Source: Roridomyces roridus
Lineage: Eukaryota; Basidiomycota; Agaricomycetes; Agaricales; Mycenaceae
Assembly (NCBI GenBank): GCA_029378245.1
Contig: JARKIF010000101.1
Coordinates: forward strand, 52,956 to 116,955
DNA: 64,000 nucleotides
Reading direction: 5' to 3'
The position numbers and the translations under genes were made by a program. Below, one piece after another: positions 21,672 through 31,914 of this stretch; the stretch's first letter is position 1, and every line of letters begins with the position of its first letter. The notes beneath the pieces were generated by a model. It was not told the DNA's origin. It saw only the letters and a program-made list of their open reading frames with translations, and ran no database searches.

Positions 21672-24140
21672 GGTGAGTCGCACGCGTGTTGGGTGTATCT
21701 TCTCATCTATGAGCTCGACCACAATGTACTACCCTGGACTTTGTTCTATGAATCACCGAATACTCAAGTTGAACATCGCCAAGATGCCCGAATACTGAAT
21801 CCATTACTATGCAATTGGTACATACAATCGGATCTGACTAAAATAGGATTGTATAAGCCACCACTGTTGCAGTTACAACATGATATCCCTCCGCATTGTC
21901 TGGAGTAGATGCAAAAATGCCCAAGACATCTCCCTTCTTGAAGGATTTTATGAGCTCGCATGCACTCTGAAATTGCGGTCCCATAGCTTGTTCCCATACC
22001 ACTGTGCGGCGGTCCAGACCCCTGCGGAAAAAGTCAACTATGGGAATCTTGGAAGCGTAGGTCCGCTGGTGCAACAAGGCCTTTTTTGCTTGGAAGTTGA
22101 CCCAGTCGGAGCCACGTTCAACATTTCCTGCTAGGAGTTCATTTCCTGGTTGCAAGACGACGCGTGAGTTTGAGGACAACTTGGCAGACACACATCCCAT
22201 ACTTACCGGCAAATAGAAGGTCAAACTCAAAACGCCGCACTGGTGCCACATGTTTGGCTCCTTGAATGTTGACGGTCATGAATGGGTCACAATACATGTC
22301 GAACCCATCAGCCACCGCATGGATAGATCGAGTTTTCTTCATTGAGGTAACCAACCAGTATTCAGCCAGGTCCAAAATCTTGGAGACCAGGGTCACGTGT
22401 CCTTCGAGGATCCGCACAAGACACAGAGAAACTTCCCTAATGTCGGTCTCTCCAAGTCGAAGTTGGACCGGCATCTGCTGCTGAATTGCAGTGTACCGAG
22501 GCTGGAAATTCTTCCAGGCAGGCCCACTGCCCAGGTGAGGATCCAATGCTGTCTCGAGAATATCAGCCAGATTGGCTGCAATGCAAGGGGATACAGGAAT
22601 GTATAACAAGAGTTCTTTGTCTGGACCGAGAAACCAGCCAGAATGTGGGGCCTTTGCATCTTCGCAGAAGGAGGCAATCAATCTTCCACTTTCGTTGTAA
22701 ATTGCACTTGGTGGCACATCCCATACTGTGTGTCGCACAACATGAGACAGCCAGGAGTATTTGGGGTGCGGCTGACTCAAAATAAAAGATCCTGGTGGAG
22801 CCATGGCCAAAGCTGAGATATATATATGTGGCGTAGATTCGGACGCCATTCCGCCAAAGGCGATCACAAATTGATGTGCTTTAGCGATGAGGGCTTTCAG
22901 ATTCTTGTTGCCACCAGGCTGGACAGACATGTGTAAGTTGATTCATGGCGAGTTGATCAATTATCTTACCTTGATCCAATCTTCCAGGACAGTGAGCATT
23001 GTGACCATTTGATCTATGAGCTGGAGGAGACTTGCTACTTCCATCCAGAGTAGAAATTTCTTCCGTAGAAGGGTGTCCAGCTCGACAGACAGAGCAACTT
23101 CAAAAGCAACACATCGGATATGCTCCACAAAGAAACGGCAAGCATAGGCAAGTTGAGGGGAAATAAATTGAGAAATACGAGAACCAAGATCTTCCACATC
23201 CCCGTTTCGAAGATGAGAGGAAGGGAATTGACAAATGTCAAACTTGAGCTCGGAGTTGAGGGTACGAAGACAAGACATCGCCATTGCTCGTTCTGCTCCA
23301 GTTTTATCCACAAATAATTCGCGGCTGCGGCATCTGTCGAGGAGAAATGAGGCCAGTGAGGGGTGCAGTGGAAGGGCCAGAAGGAAATGTTGAGTGATGT
23401 CGAGCCATGGCAAATGATTCTTCCATGTGATTTCTGCGTTCCAATCAGACTGAAGTACAGCGTCTACGGCCTCGGGCCCCATGTGTGGCTGAGGCTCATG
23501 GAAATCACGGTATTTCCTCAGCTGTCGGACGGCATTCTTGGAGAGGGAAGCCCGTGCAATGAGAATTTCAGCCATGACTGAATTGAATTGCTGCCTGAGA
23601 ACTGTGTCCTGGGCTGGGAAACTGTAGGAAAGCAGGCTGTAGTACAGAACATCGTCGTCGTGAACTGCCGCTGGGAGTGAGGGCTGTATGATTTCTTGGA
23701 GTCTCTTCATTATTCCAGGAGTTCCAAACCCAGGTCCTTTGATGTACTGGCATGTTGAAATTGCACTCTCGAAAGTGCCCCCAGTAGCAGAGATGTTGGC
23801 AATGACTCTACATGCTGCAGCATCAACACCGTCCAAGGGCTGCTCCTCCTGGTCAGTCAGAGTGGCTTGTACATAAGCTGAGATATCATCCAGGTTGGTG
23901 GCATGCACCATGAGCTGGTCAGCACCAAAACGATGAGCCAAAAGTTCGAGTTCCTGCTTCTCGGATCCGGAACCCAATATGATGCGGAAATTTTGAGGAA
24001 GTTGGTGACCAGTATCAGACAAGATACGCAAAAGCTTCCGACGCTTTTGGGCATCGTTGCATTGGTCAAGACCATCAATGACCACAAGGATTGGCCCTGA
24101 GAGAGCAAGCTCCTGCCCAGGTTTCAGAATAAAATTGGTC

Positions 24141-24148
24141 CATTGATC
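24141..24148. repeat. Left 8-bp target-site duplication (CATTGATC)
   Basis: CATTGATC directly abuts the left terminus of the MITE and is repeated exactly at 24606-24613. Confidence 0.9.
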
Positions 24149-24605
24149 CAAGGGGGTACCATGATAAGCGAGCCGTACTACACCCCGAATTTTTTTTCTC
24201 GAGCAGATTGGCCTACCCTCCCCCCCTCCCAAAGAGGAAATTTCCTTTTTGGGAAGCCCCTATGGTGGTGATTTTAGTGATTTTTGCCCGCCGTTGGCTG
24301 GTGTAGGGTGTATAACTATTCCTGTGTCCTCCGATTGACTTCAGAAGCAAGAAACAACCATTATCGAGCAACATATATCCGAGGATGTCCCACCACATCA
24401 TGTCAGCACGTGATCATATAATCACGTGACTTTTCTGGCTGGTGCAACAGAAAATTGCCTGAAATTGTGTTTCTGCACCAGCTCTTGCCAGGAGAGCCAT
24501 TCTACCGCTCTGCCGAAAGTTGGTACAAAACTTTTTTTTCAGCCATCCAAGGGACCCCCCCCTCCCCCCCTTTAATAGGAAATTTCTTATCATGGTACCC
24601 CCTTG
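24149..24605. mobile_element. MITE, hAT-like, 457 bp
   Basis: The ends are perfect 20 bp inverted repeats: CAAGGGGGTACCATGATAAG at 24149-24168 and its reverse complement at 24586-24605. Both ends are flanked by the 8 bp direct repeat CATTGATC (24141-24148 and 24606-24613). An 8 bp target duplication with short inverted termini beginning CA(A)GGG is characteristic of hAT transposons. The element is too short for a transposase, so it is non-autonomous. Inside, each subterminal region has a poly-T run, a C-rich run and a GGAAATTTC motif in direct orientation. A near-perfect palindrome (CACGTGAT...ATCACGTG, 24407-24428) sits close to the centre. It interrupts the NACHT exon of the NLR gene. Identical termini and an intact target repeat suggest a fairly recent insertion. 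Confidence 0.92.
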
Positions 24606-24613
24606 CATTGATC
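24606..24613. repeat. Right 8-bp target-site duplication (CATTGATC)
   Basis: Exact copy of 24141-24148, directly after the right terminus of the MITE. Confidence 0.9.
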
Positions 24614-25162
24614 AGTAAGGTCATTTGTCGTTCGTAGTCCACGATCATTCTTGATTATGTTCCCCAGGGCAAACTTCATTTGGGGTTCACGGACAGCAAG
24701 GTCGCATGCAATTGTTGGGAACACTTCCTGGATAGAGTGACGAGAGGCGTCAAAGAAGAAAGAGGATCCTAGACGCTGCCGTTCATTGTACTGGTAGCAT
24801 ATGGTTTGCAGAACCGTTGATTTGCCGGAACCACACGGGCCGTGAAGGACAAGGATACGGGTGCTGTTTGGTTCATTACCTTGCTTGCCAAGGTTTACTT
24901 TCCAGTAGCATATTTACGTAATGCTTTCTTGCGATCAAATTCTGATCTGTTACGTGTGACTCTTCCCTCCCACCCAAAAATCCCGTCCGCCGTCAACGTG
25001 TCTGCGCTGTCCATAATATGACTCCATTCTCCACCTCCGCCGCCTCGTATTAGCGGTTAATGCGACTGGGCATCTCTCCAGGACGCCTGCCCGTCTTTGT
25101 TCTTTGTCCGTTACCACTTTTTTCTCCTCGGAGACGTTGTCTAACGATTCTATCACTTGCAG

Positions 25163-25603
25163 ACTTTGTCCTATGCCCTCCAGCATCGACCAGAGTACGA
25201 CGAGATCGTGCACGCGCGCGCTGCTGCTGCAAGAACATGCTGCACTTTAGCTCGTGCTTGGACCGCCCCACATATGCGAATTCCTCTTCTCCCCCGTGTC
25301 CCCCCGTGTCCGACCGCTGCATCGTCTGGCATCTAGTGTCCGTTTCTTTGGCTCTCAGGATTCGCATAGTACTAAGCAATTTACCAACAGTCTTATCTTC
25401 TACATATTACATGGCACGAGATCGTCCGCTTCACACCACCTCTCCCTCCTCGTCACCGTCTCTTTCCCCAGATCGCATCCGTTATTGCGCAGCTGGATGT
25501 CCTCGTCGCTCCTGTTGTTCAGCCCGCTCGCTCTTCTCCCCTCAAGCGTGGTGCGGCTGACATCAGCATGGTGTCCCCGACCAAGAAGGCTCGTAAGGAC
25601 TAG
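25163..25603 (+). other. Possible exons of an unrecognised gene
   Basis: Two stretches look coding on the plus strand. The first follows an acceptor at 25162 and reads TLSYALQHRPEYDEIVHARA. The second follows a clear TTTCCCCAG acceptor (exon from 25472) and reads through SVIAQLDVLVAPVVQPARS to a tail SPTKKARKD and TAG at 25601-25603. The lysine/arginine tail could be a nuclear localisation signal. I could not find a start codon or a consistent join between the two, and do not recognise the protein. It lies between two NLR fragments of opposite strand and may itself be a remnant. Confidence 0.3.
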
Positions 25604-25653
25604 TCGTTTAGCGCCTAGTAGTATACCATTGTATCTGTCTACTTGGAATTTGA

Positions 25654-27217
25654 TTACATATGTGTCCGAATACTACTTTCTTCCGCAAGCAAGGTTTCAG
25701 CTGGCAAGGCCAGCGCTTCCGAGTTGTAATTCTCGATCCATTCGGTGACCCGGGTTTGTATGGATCTGCAAGTTCCTGGCAGGCATCGCTTTCCGCTCTC
25801 GAAGCGTGCACCATTCGCGTAGGGCATGGTTGTCAAGTCGAGATCAACCCCTAGGAGATTCAGTCAGCCACAGTTGTATCAGTAAACGGCGGAGTGCCTA
25901 CCGAAGTCCTGTACTTGTTTGAGGACACGCAGGACGAGAATCTCAGTATGGATGCCCGCTCGTTCGAGAAGGGCTTTCTTGAGTTCAACAAACTTGTCTT
26001 GATACTGTTGGATAGCAGCATCAGTGCCAGACAGAGTGTGCTTGGCCAAGCGAGTTCCTTAAGGCATTTGTTAGATACATGATCACAAGCAGAGTCGGCA
26101 TGAAACTGACCAAACAAGTCCTGGAAGTAGTCGGTGATGAAGTACCCGCAGTCCGTGGTTTGCTGCATGAGTTGAGCGATGATTCGTTTGTGGGATTCAA
26201 TTTGTTTGAGCGGTTCCGCCTCGCAGATGAACTCGTAGACATCGTACATGGTCAATGCCAGCGATTGCACGGTTTGGTCGCGTTCAATCTGCGCAGCAAT
26301 TACCTGCAACCGTGTGAGCTTGGGTGAGAGGGATGACATAAGTTTATTGACCTTGTACGCCGCAACCATGACGGAATAAGCCACTTTGGCATAGGGATGA
26401 ATCTGTGCAAATAGATGAAAAAGTCGTTGTTAGAGAGCATTTGCCACACGTACCTCCGCCACATCATCCGCGATCTTGACGACAATATTAATCTTCTCCA
26501 GGAGAGGCTCCCACGTATCCTGCACGCTGAGAACATTCTGAACAACCGAATCAGCGGTACCTGAAAACTTCGCAACATCCGTGATCTGGTTTGCGAGGGC
26601 AGGTTGCTGGTAAACAGCCGCTGCTCGTTTCGCCAATCGAACGATAATTGCCATCTCCGTGTTGTCGGGAGAATCTTGAAGCTTTAACGCTAACTCGATG
26701 CGCGGTTCAGGTAGATTTGCGCGCCTCGGTGACTCTCCGCCCCCGAGAGTGAATGTAATCCCTTCCGAATGGTCAGGGAAAATGTGGTAGATGGGCGACT
26801 CGAGAAACGTACGTGAATCATCCCCGACCAATGCCAATGCACTGACGATGTTCTGTTCAAAGACTCCAACTAACGCGGGTTTGTGAGCGTAACGCTTCTC
26901 ATAGACGGAGATCCGCAGATTTGAGGTGGAAGTTGTCGCGCTAGGACACAAATCAGCCTATGTAACGACAAGCAATCAACGTACAATGAGTGTGACTCGT
27001 TCCATGGAGAGCTCTTATCGGTCTTCTTTGTCTTTTTAGAGACTTCGTCCACCTTTACTTCCGCCCAAAAGTTATTCCGATGTTCCACTGTGAGATCGAC
27101 GCATCGGACGACTAATGGATCTTTAATTGATGATAATTCGCAGTAAACGGAAAGTCACAAACCAGTTACGTCGAGCAGGCCTCGAGTGCTGGTCTCATTG
27201 GTGTCAGTTGTCGACAT
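25654..27217 (-). CDS. N-terminal half of a fungal NLR: C2-like plus helical domain
   Basis: Seven exons close in phase into 421 residues: 27217-27163, 27111-26985, 26940-26454, 26402-26352, 26303-26111, 26057-25902, 25850-25654. The first ~150 residues look like a C2-type beta domain (VVRCVDLTVEHRNNFWAEV, later LRISVYEKRYAHKPALVGVF). Residues ~200-370 match the helical N-terminal region of agaricomycete NLRs: IHPYAKVAYSVMVAAYK, YDVYEFICEAEPLKQIESHK, TDCGYFITDYFQDLF. Then comes the linker PYANGARFESGKRCLPGTC, which normally precedes the NACHT domain. The protein ends soon after EWIENYNSEA without any Walker A. It is either a truncated NLR or an adaptor-like N-terminal protein. NLRs act in fungal self/non-self recognition and cell-death signalling. 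The 48-base intron after AAYK keeps frame and could be missed by gene callers. Confidence 0.8.
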
Positions 27218-27719
27218 TGTATGGGGCTGGGTGCGCGGGATGAGAGAGAGAGAGTCAAGATGCGAGTCTCAGTTTTAGATAAGCACACGCGGATGCAGCA
27301 AGGCTGACTCGGAGAGGTCTATATGCCGGTGCTAATAACGGAGAAGAGGAAGACAGAGACTATGGGAACAAAGCGAGATTGTGGACAGGTTGCTGACAGG
27401 TTCCATTGAACGGTCCGACTCGGAAGTGGGCGTTCTTGTTTTCGGGCGCCAGGGATTTGGTTATCCTCGTTAGGACCAGGCGGTACTCTCTTTAGCGGTG
27501 GAAACCAAGGTTGAGCGATGGCCGAGCGCAGAGAAGTTGCAGAGAAACATGGAAGTCCAGAACAAGATGTGATGACGCCCACTGTGATCCGAGTTCATTG
27601 ATTCCGACTCCTTAATAAACACCGTACTTCTCGGGAAATACACCAACGAGATCGTTGTCTAGGAGGATTACTTACTCAGCAATTAGCATAAATTCTCCCA
27701 ATTGACAAGTCGCCATACA
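27218..27719. other. Divergent promoter region
   Basis: Between the NLR N-terminal gene (minus) and the NmrA-like gene (plus); should hold both promoters. No other gene recognised. Confidence 0.4.
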
Positions 27720-28814
27720 ATGGCGATCACAAAGGACTCTTCTGCCCCGCTCGTTGTTGTCGTCGGTGCGACAGGAAATCAAGGAGGAAGTGTCGTCAAA
27801 GCCCTAGTCGAATCCAACAAGGCATACCGCGTGCGCGCGTTGACGCGAGACCCAAGCAAACCCGCCGCGCAGGCGATGGCTGCGCTAGGCGTGGAAGTGG
27901 TGCAAGCAAATCTGGTCGTGGAGAATCGGACTGGGGTTTTCCAGGTTTTTGAAGGGGTGGACTATGCTTTTGTGAGTTCTTCTTCTCCCCTGTCACTGTT
28001 TCTGAAGCGAGGACAGTTGGTCACCAATTTCTTCGAACACCTCGACGCTGCTCGCGAACTGGCCGAAGGTAAACTCTTCATCGACGCCGCCAAGGCCGCT
28101 GGTGCACGAGGCATCGTCTGGTCCGGCTACGCCTCCCCTACCAAGGTCAGCAACGGCAAGTATCCCAACATAGTCCACTGGGAGAGCAAAGCGGCCGTCA
28201 CACAATATGGGCGCGAGTCGGGGGTGCCGTTTGTGGATGTGCAATGCGGGTCGTATGGGAGCAACTTTGTCCAGCCGCCGTTCGCGCCGGTGAAAGAGGA
28301 AGGGAACGTCTATGTGCTCAAATGGCCTGTCGGCAAGGAGACGCCGGTCGCGTTCATCGACGTTGGCTCGTCGGACTATGGGCTGTTTGTGCGGCATGTG
28401 CTTGAGATGGAGAAGTTCCCGGATGGAGAAGAGTTCGTCGCCAACGCGGAAGTCATCACTGTGACTGAGATGGCGGAGCAGTGGTCGAAAGGTCATTTCA
28501 TCTTCAATTTGATCCAGGCGTCGCTAATAGTTCGCAATAGGCACGGGCAAGTCCATCACCCTTAAGCCCATCTCGGTCGAGGCTTTCAAGCAGGGTTTGG
28601 AACCCCTCAAGCTGCCTCCGCTGTTGATGGCCCTTTTCCCTGAGGTCTTCCAGTACTGGTCTGAGTTTGGGCGTGAGTTCAGTCGTCTTCCTGCTTTCTA
28701 CGCTGACCGACAAATCGTCTAGTCCCTTCGGGACCTATCCCACCTGGTGTGGGACCACTGCGGAAGTGGGCTGATTTTGTGAAGGATGAGGATTGGAGCA
28801 AGATTTTGGCTTGA
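27720..28814 (+). CDS. NmrA-like NAD(P)-binding protein
   Basis: Four exons (27720-27971, 28017-28491, 28541-28672, 28723-28814) encode 316 residues. The N-terminus APLVVVVGATGNQGGSVVKAL is a Rossmann-fold nucleotide site with the GxxGxxG pattern typical of NmrA-like atypical short-chain dehydrogenases. VRALTRDPSKPAAQ follows, where the Arg usually contacts the NADP phosphate. There is no YxxxK catalytic pair, as usual in the subgroup: some members are redox sensors that regulate transcription factors, others are reductases. The first intron is 45 bases and stays open, so an unspliced reading adds 15 residues. ATG 27720 is the first in-frame ATG before the Rossmann strand. It is followed 200 bases downstream by the nitronate monooxygenase gene in the same direction; no functional link is evident. 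Confidence 0.9.
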
Positions 28815-29015
28815 CCACTGTAGCGTCGTTTGTACTCAGAAGCCCAGTCAGATCATAGATGGCCGTAGACGGAGAGAGAGAAAATATCCGCTGATGACAT
28901 CACTGATCTCGGAGTCGGTTCTACTATAGCCGGTCCGGATCGGGTGCAAGTCATTACCGACGTTCCCCACATTTCTCGCTTACCGTCTACTCTCAACTTG
29001 CTCTCTACTCTCATC

Positions 29016-30527
29016 ATGCCCTCCTCCCCGCCAGTATTCCAGACGCCTCTCACCAAGCTCTTCTCCATCAACCACCCAGTCATGCTCGCTGGGATGAACA
29101 TTGCCGCTGGTACGTAGTTCTTCCTCGACTCCGAGGCTCCAGTGCTCACTGCGTTCCAAAGGCCCAAAGTAAATTTGACTTCTCTATCCTCGGCCCATAC
29201 TGATGCGGAAGTTTGTAGGCTGGCTGCTGCGGTCACAAACTCTGGTGCGTCTCCTCCACTTTGCATTCATCTCCATCTAAGAAATGCTTCAGGTGGCATC
29301 GGTGTCATTGGTGGCCTTCGTCAAAGCCCCAAATTCCTCAAAGGCACCATTGAGGAGATCAAGAGCCACCTCGAGGACAAGAATGCGCCCTTTGGTGTCG
29401 ACTTGCTCATCCCACAAATCGGTGGCAACGCGCGTACGACGAACCGAGGTGCGCCGCCCGCGTTATGTTCCCTCTACCGTTCCTCATACAGCACCAAGAC
29501 TACACCGGCGGCCAGCTGGCCGAGCTCATCGACGTCATCATTGAAGGTGTGTCGCGAGAGTGTACTACTTGCCGGCGTGCACTGACTGTGAATAGGAAAG
29601 GCATCGTTGTTCGTCTGCGCCGTGGGCGTTCCACCGAAATGGGCCGTGGAAAAGCTGCATGCTGCTGGAATTGCTGTCATGAAGTGAGTTGCCAGTTCAA
29701 ATACGCGTCGATTGTCCGTTAACCGCTTGAAGCATGATCGGTCATCCCAAGCACGTAGCCAAAGCACTCGCTCAAGGTATGTTACTTTTATCCCCATTGC
29801 TCTTGACATGAGCTGTATCTATCCAGGCGTCGACATCATCTGCGCCCAAGGCGGTGAGGGCGGAGGACACACTGGTGAGACACCCTTCTCCGTCCTCATT
29901 CCCGCGGTGGTGGATCTATGCAAGGACGCAAAGAGCCCGCTCACTGGTGAACCTATCATCGTCGTCGCTGCGGGTGCAGTTGCAGATGGTCGAGGACTCG
30001 CTGCGGCGCTTGCGTACGGTGCCTCGGGCGTTTGGGTCGGCACCCGGTTCGTCGCGAGCGAAGAGGCGGGTGCGAACAAGACGCACAAGCAGATGGTGTT
30101 GAGTGCGGGGTACGATGACGTCTCTAGGACGTTGGTTTATAGTGGGAGGCCGATGAATGTGCGGAGGACAGATTATGTTGCAGAGTGGGAGACGAAGCGC
30201 AAGGCTGAGCAGGAGGAGATACTCAAGAAGGGTAATGTGCCGCATGAGGTGGAGCTGGCCAGCAACCCGCAGAGGTCGATCGAGGGAATGTCTTGTGCGT
30301 TTTTTTGGCTTCCTCTTTGATCGACGCTGACACAATATTTAGGGCTCATGGGCAAAGTTGCGGGGAGGATCAACGATATCAAGCCTGCGAAGGAAATGTG
30401 CGTTTTTCTTTTCTCATTTCGGTTTGTATTTGTACTGAACAATTGGGATTTTAGTGTGGATGAATTGGTGAGCGGTGCTCAGAAGAGTTTGAGTCAGGCG
30501 TCGGCGTTGGCGAAGGCGCGGCTTTGA
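29016..30527 (+). CDS. Nitronate monooxygenase (2-nitropropane dioxygenase)
   Basis: Ten exons give 352 residues with all phases closed: 29016-29109, 29162-29168, 29219-29244, 29293-29448, 29499-29546, 29596-29683, 29733-29776, 29827-30294, 30343-30397, 30455-30527. The enzyme is an FMN-dependent TIM barrel that oxidises alkyl nitronates such as propionate-3-nitronate, a defence against nitro toxins. Signatures: N-terminal HPVMLAGMN with the AGPKLAAAVTNSGGIG loop, the IGHPKHVAKAL strand, the QGGEGGGHTGE loop that holds FMN and the catalytic His region, and IIVVAAGAVADGRGLAAALA then GASGVWVGTRF for phosphate binding. The second exon is only 7 bases (GCCCAAA), needed to build GPKLA. Probably cytosolic; no targeting peptide seen. 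Confidence 0.95.
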
Positions 30528-30642
30528 ACCTGTATGTATGTCGTATCAGGGTCGACGTCCGGGTTATAAGCGCTAAGCCCTTAATGGGAAGTCGCTTAAT
30601 GAGAAGTTCAAATCATGGAATGTGGATTGAAATTGCTCTATT

Positions 30643-31891
30643 TCACATAATTCTCTTGTACCACGGTGTAGCCAGATTGAATTCTATGCGTTTAGGTTAA
30701 TTCAAGGCAGTGGCACGAGGAACACAAACTCACCATGCTTGACGCTGATTCTTGGGTCGAGACCCGGCGCGTACGGTTCCACGCTCGCCCTCAACTCGGC
30801 TCCATCATTCTTCCGTTCTGAATGCAATTTCAACTGTACTGTCTTGAGGTTCGGGAAGTACTCGTGGATATTGGATAATTCCGCATCCAGAAGATGCAGC
30901 CCGTCCTGAGGGACGAGAAACTCTTCGAATCGAATAGCGGAGATCCGATTCCGCACTTCTGGTGGGGCTTCGTGGCATAATTGCGTAAAGTCGTCGTGAA
31001 AACGGTGTGGACCGTCCCACAGGTGTTCGAGGTGGAGTTGGGTTACTGAGCGGAAGCGGCAGATATCTGTGATGACCCCAGAGATGAAAGTGATCTAAGG
31101 ATGTCGCGATTCAATAATACCATGCCGGTCTCACGGAAAGCACTCACATTTAGGCCGAATAATTCAATCGAGTCAAGGCATTCTGCGGGTAGAGAATCGC
31201 CAAGGGGTACAAACCCCAGTCTGATAGCTTTCAGACCGCGGACGTCGAAAGGACATTTGGCGTGCTGTAGCCATGCCGCGTCAGACGGGCCCTCGGTAGA
31301 GAGGGTTTCCAGCTTGATGCGTCCATGCGTCCCATCTCGTGCGAGTTCGCACAACGGCTCCGAACTGGCGAGGCCCAATCTCAAATGCTTGATCGTGGGA
31401 CAACATACCTCCCACATATTCAAGAATTCGTCCGTCCATCGAGCAAAATGGCAATGGAAGGTGAGCGAAGTCAGTGAGGGGGTTTCGAGCAAGTGTTGGA
31501 TGGCGTGGGTTTGTGGTGTAGATAAGAGATGGTCGTCGCCGTCGATCCGAAGAGTCGTTAAATTGGTGAACGGGAGACTAGCCAGTCTCGTGAGATATCC
31601 GGCCAGCGATTCGAGTGTGCCGAAATAAAATATAGTGAGTTCGGTTGCGAACGCCACCAGATGAGGAGAGCTCTCTAGTATATCCAATTGGCGGCCAAGT
31701 TGGGCAGCATTGCTCCCGCTCGATGATGGATAAAAGGTGATGGTTGAGAAGATTCGGGATTGAGACGGGTGCAGCCAGGAGCGGTGGACGAGCGCGCATG
31801 TTTGGAGATCTTTCTCAGAATCCACGAAGCTGAGGGTGTAGTCTAAGAGCTCCGGAACGACGAGGGGACTCCTTTGACCATCCGAGTTCAT
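30643..31891 (-). CDS. F-box-like protein
   Basis: Three exons (31891-31148, 31094-30734, 30683-30643) close into 381 residues. The N-terminus VVPELLDYTLSFVDSEKDLQ then CALVHRSWLHPSQSRIFSTI is the F-box variant common in agaricomycetes (a P-E-L-L-x-x-x-L start and a W-x-x-P-S-Q-x-x-I-F motif). The rest holds irregular leucine-rich strands, such as LTTLRIDGDD, SLTSLTFHC and CPTIKHLRLGL, and near the end YFPNLKTVQLKLH. It is the only intact member of a local group; relics lie at 31915-33197, 33577-34700 and 51947-53210. The likely role is substrate choice in an SCF ubiquitin ligase, known only from the family. Confidence 0.85.
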
Positions 31892-31914
31892 CCCAAGTTT
31901 TGTGGATGGTACCC

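Larger units (their letters stand above)
21838..24946 (-). pseudogene. NLR-type NACHT NTPase, 5'-truncated and transposon-split
   Basis: Read on the minus strand this is the middle and C-terminal part of a fungal STAND/NLR protein. Walker A is GPCGSGKST (about 24830), Walker B is ILVVIDGLDQC (about 24080). Helical linker sequence follows, then HIYISALAMAP, a block found after NACHT domains in agaricomycete NLRs, and a C-terminal GDVLGIFAS segment. Later exons splice cleanly (donor 22969, exons 22918-22207 and 22145-21838, stop at 21838). Three lesions are visible: the N-terminal effector part is absent upstream of about 24950; one base is missing near 24895 between ALRKYATGK and the NEPNSTR segment; and a 457 bp MITE interrupts the exon between Walker A and Walker B. 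Removing the MITE and one target copy leaves an open frame across the site, so the insertion postdates a coding gene. CpG is scarce by eye. Confidence 0.85.

Noticed and set aside
24187..24603. Solo LTR based on direct T-run/C-run repeats
   Set aside because: The perfect 20 bp inverted termini and 8 bp target duplication fit a DNA transposon, not an LTR element.
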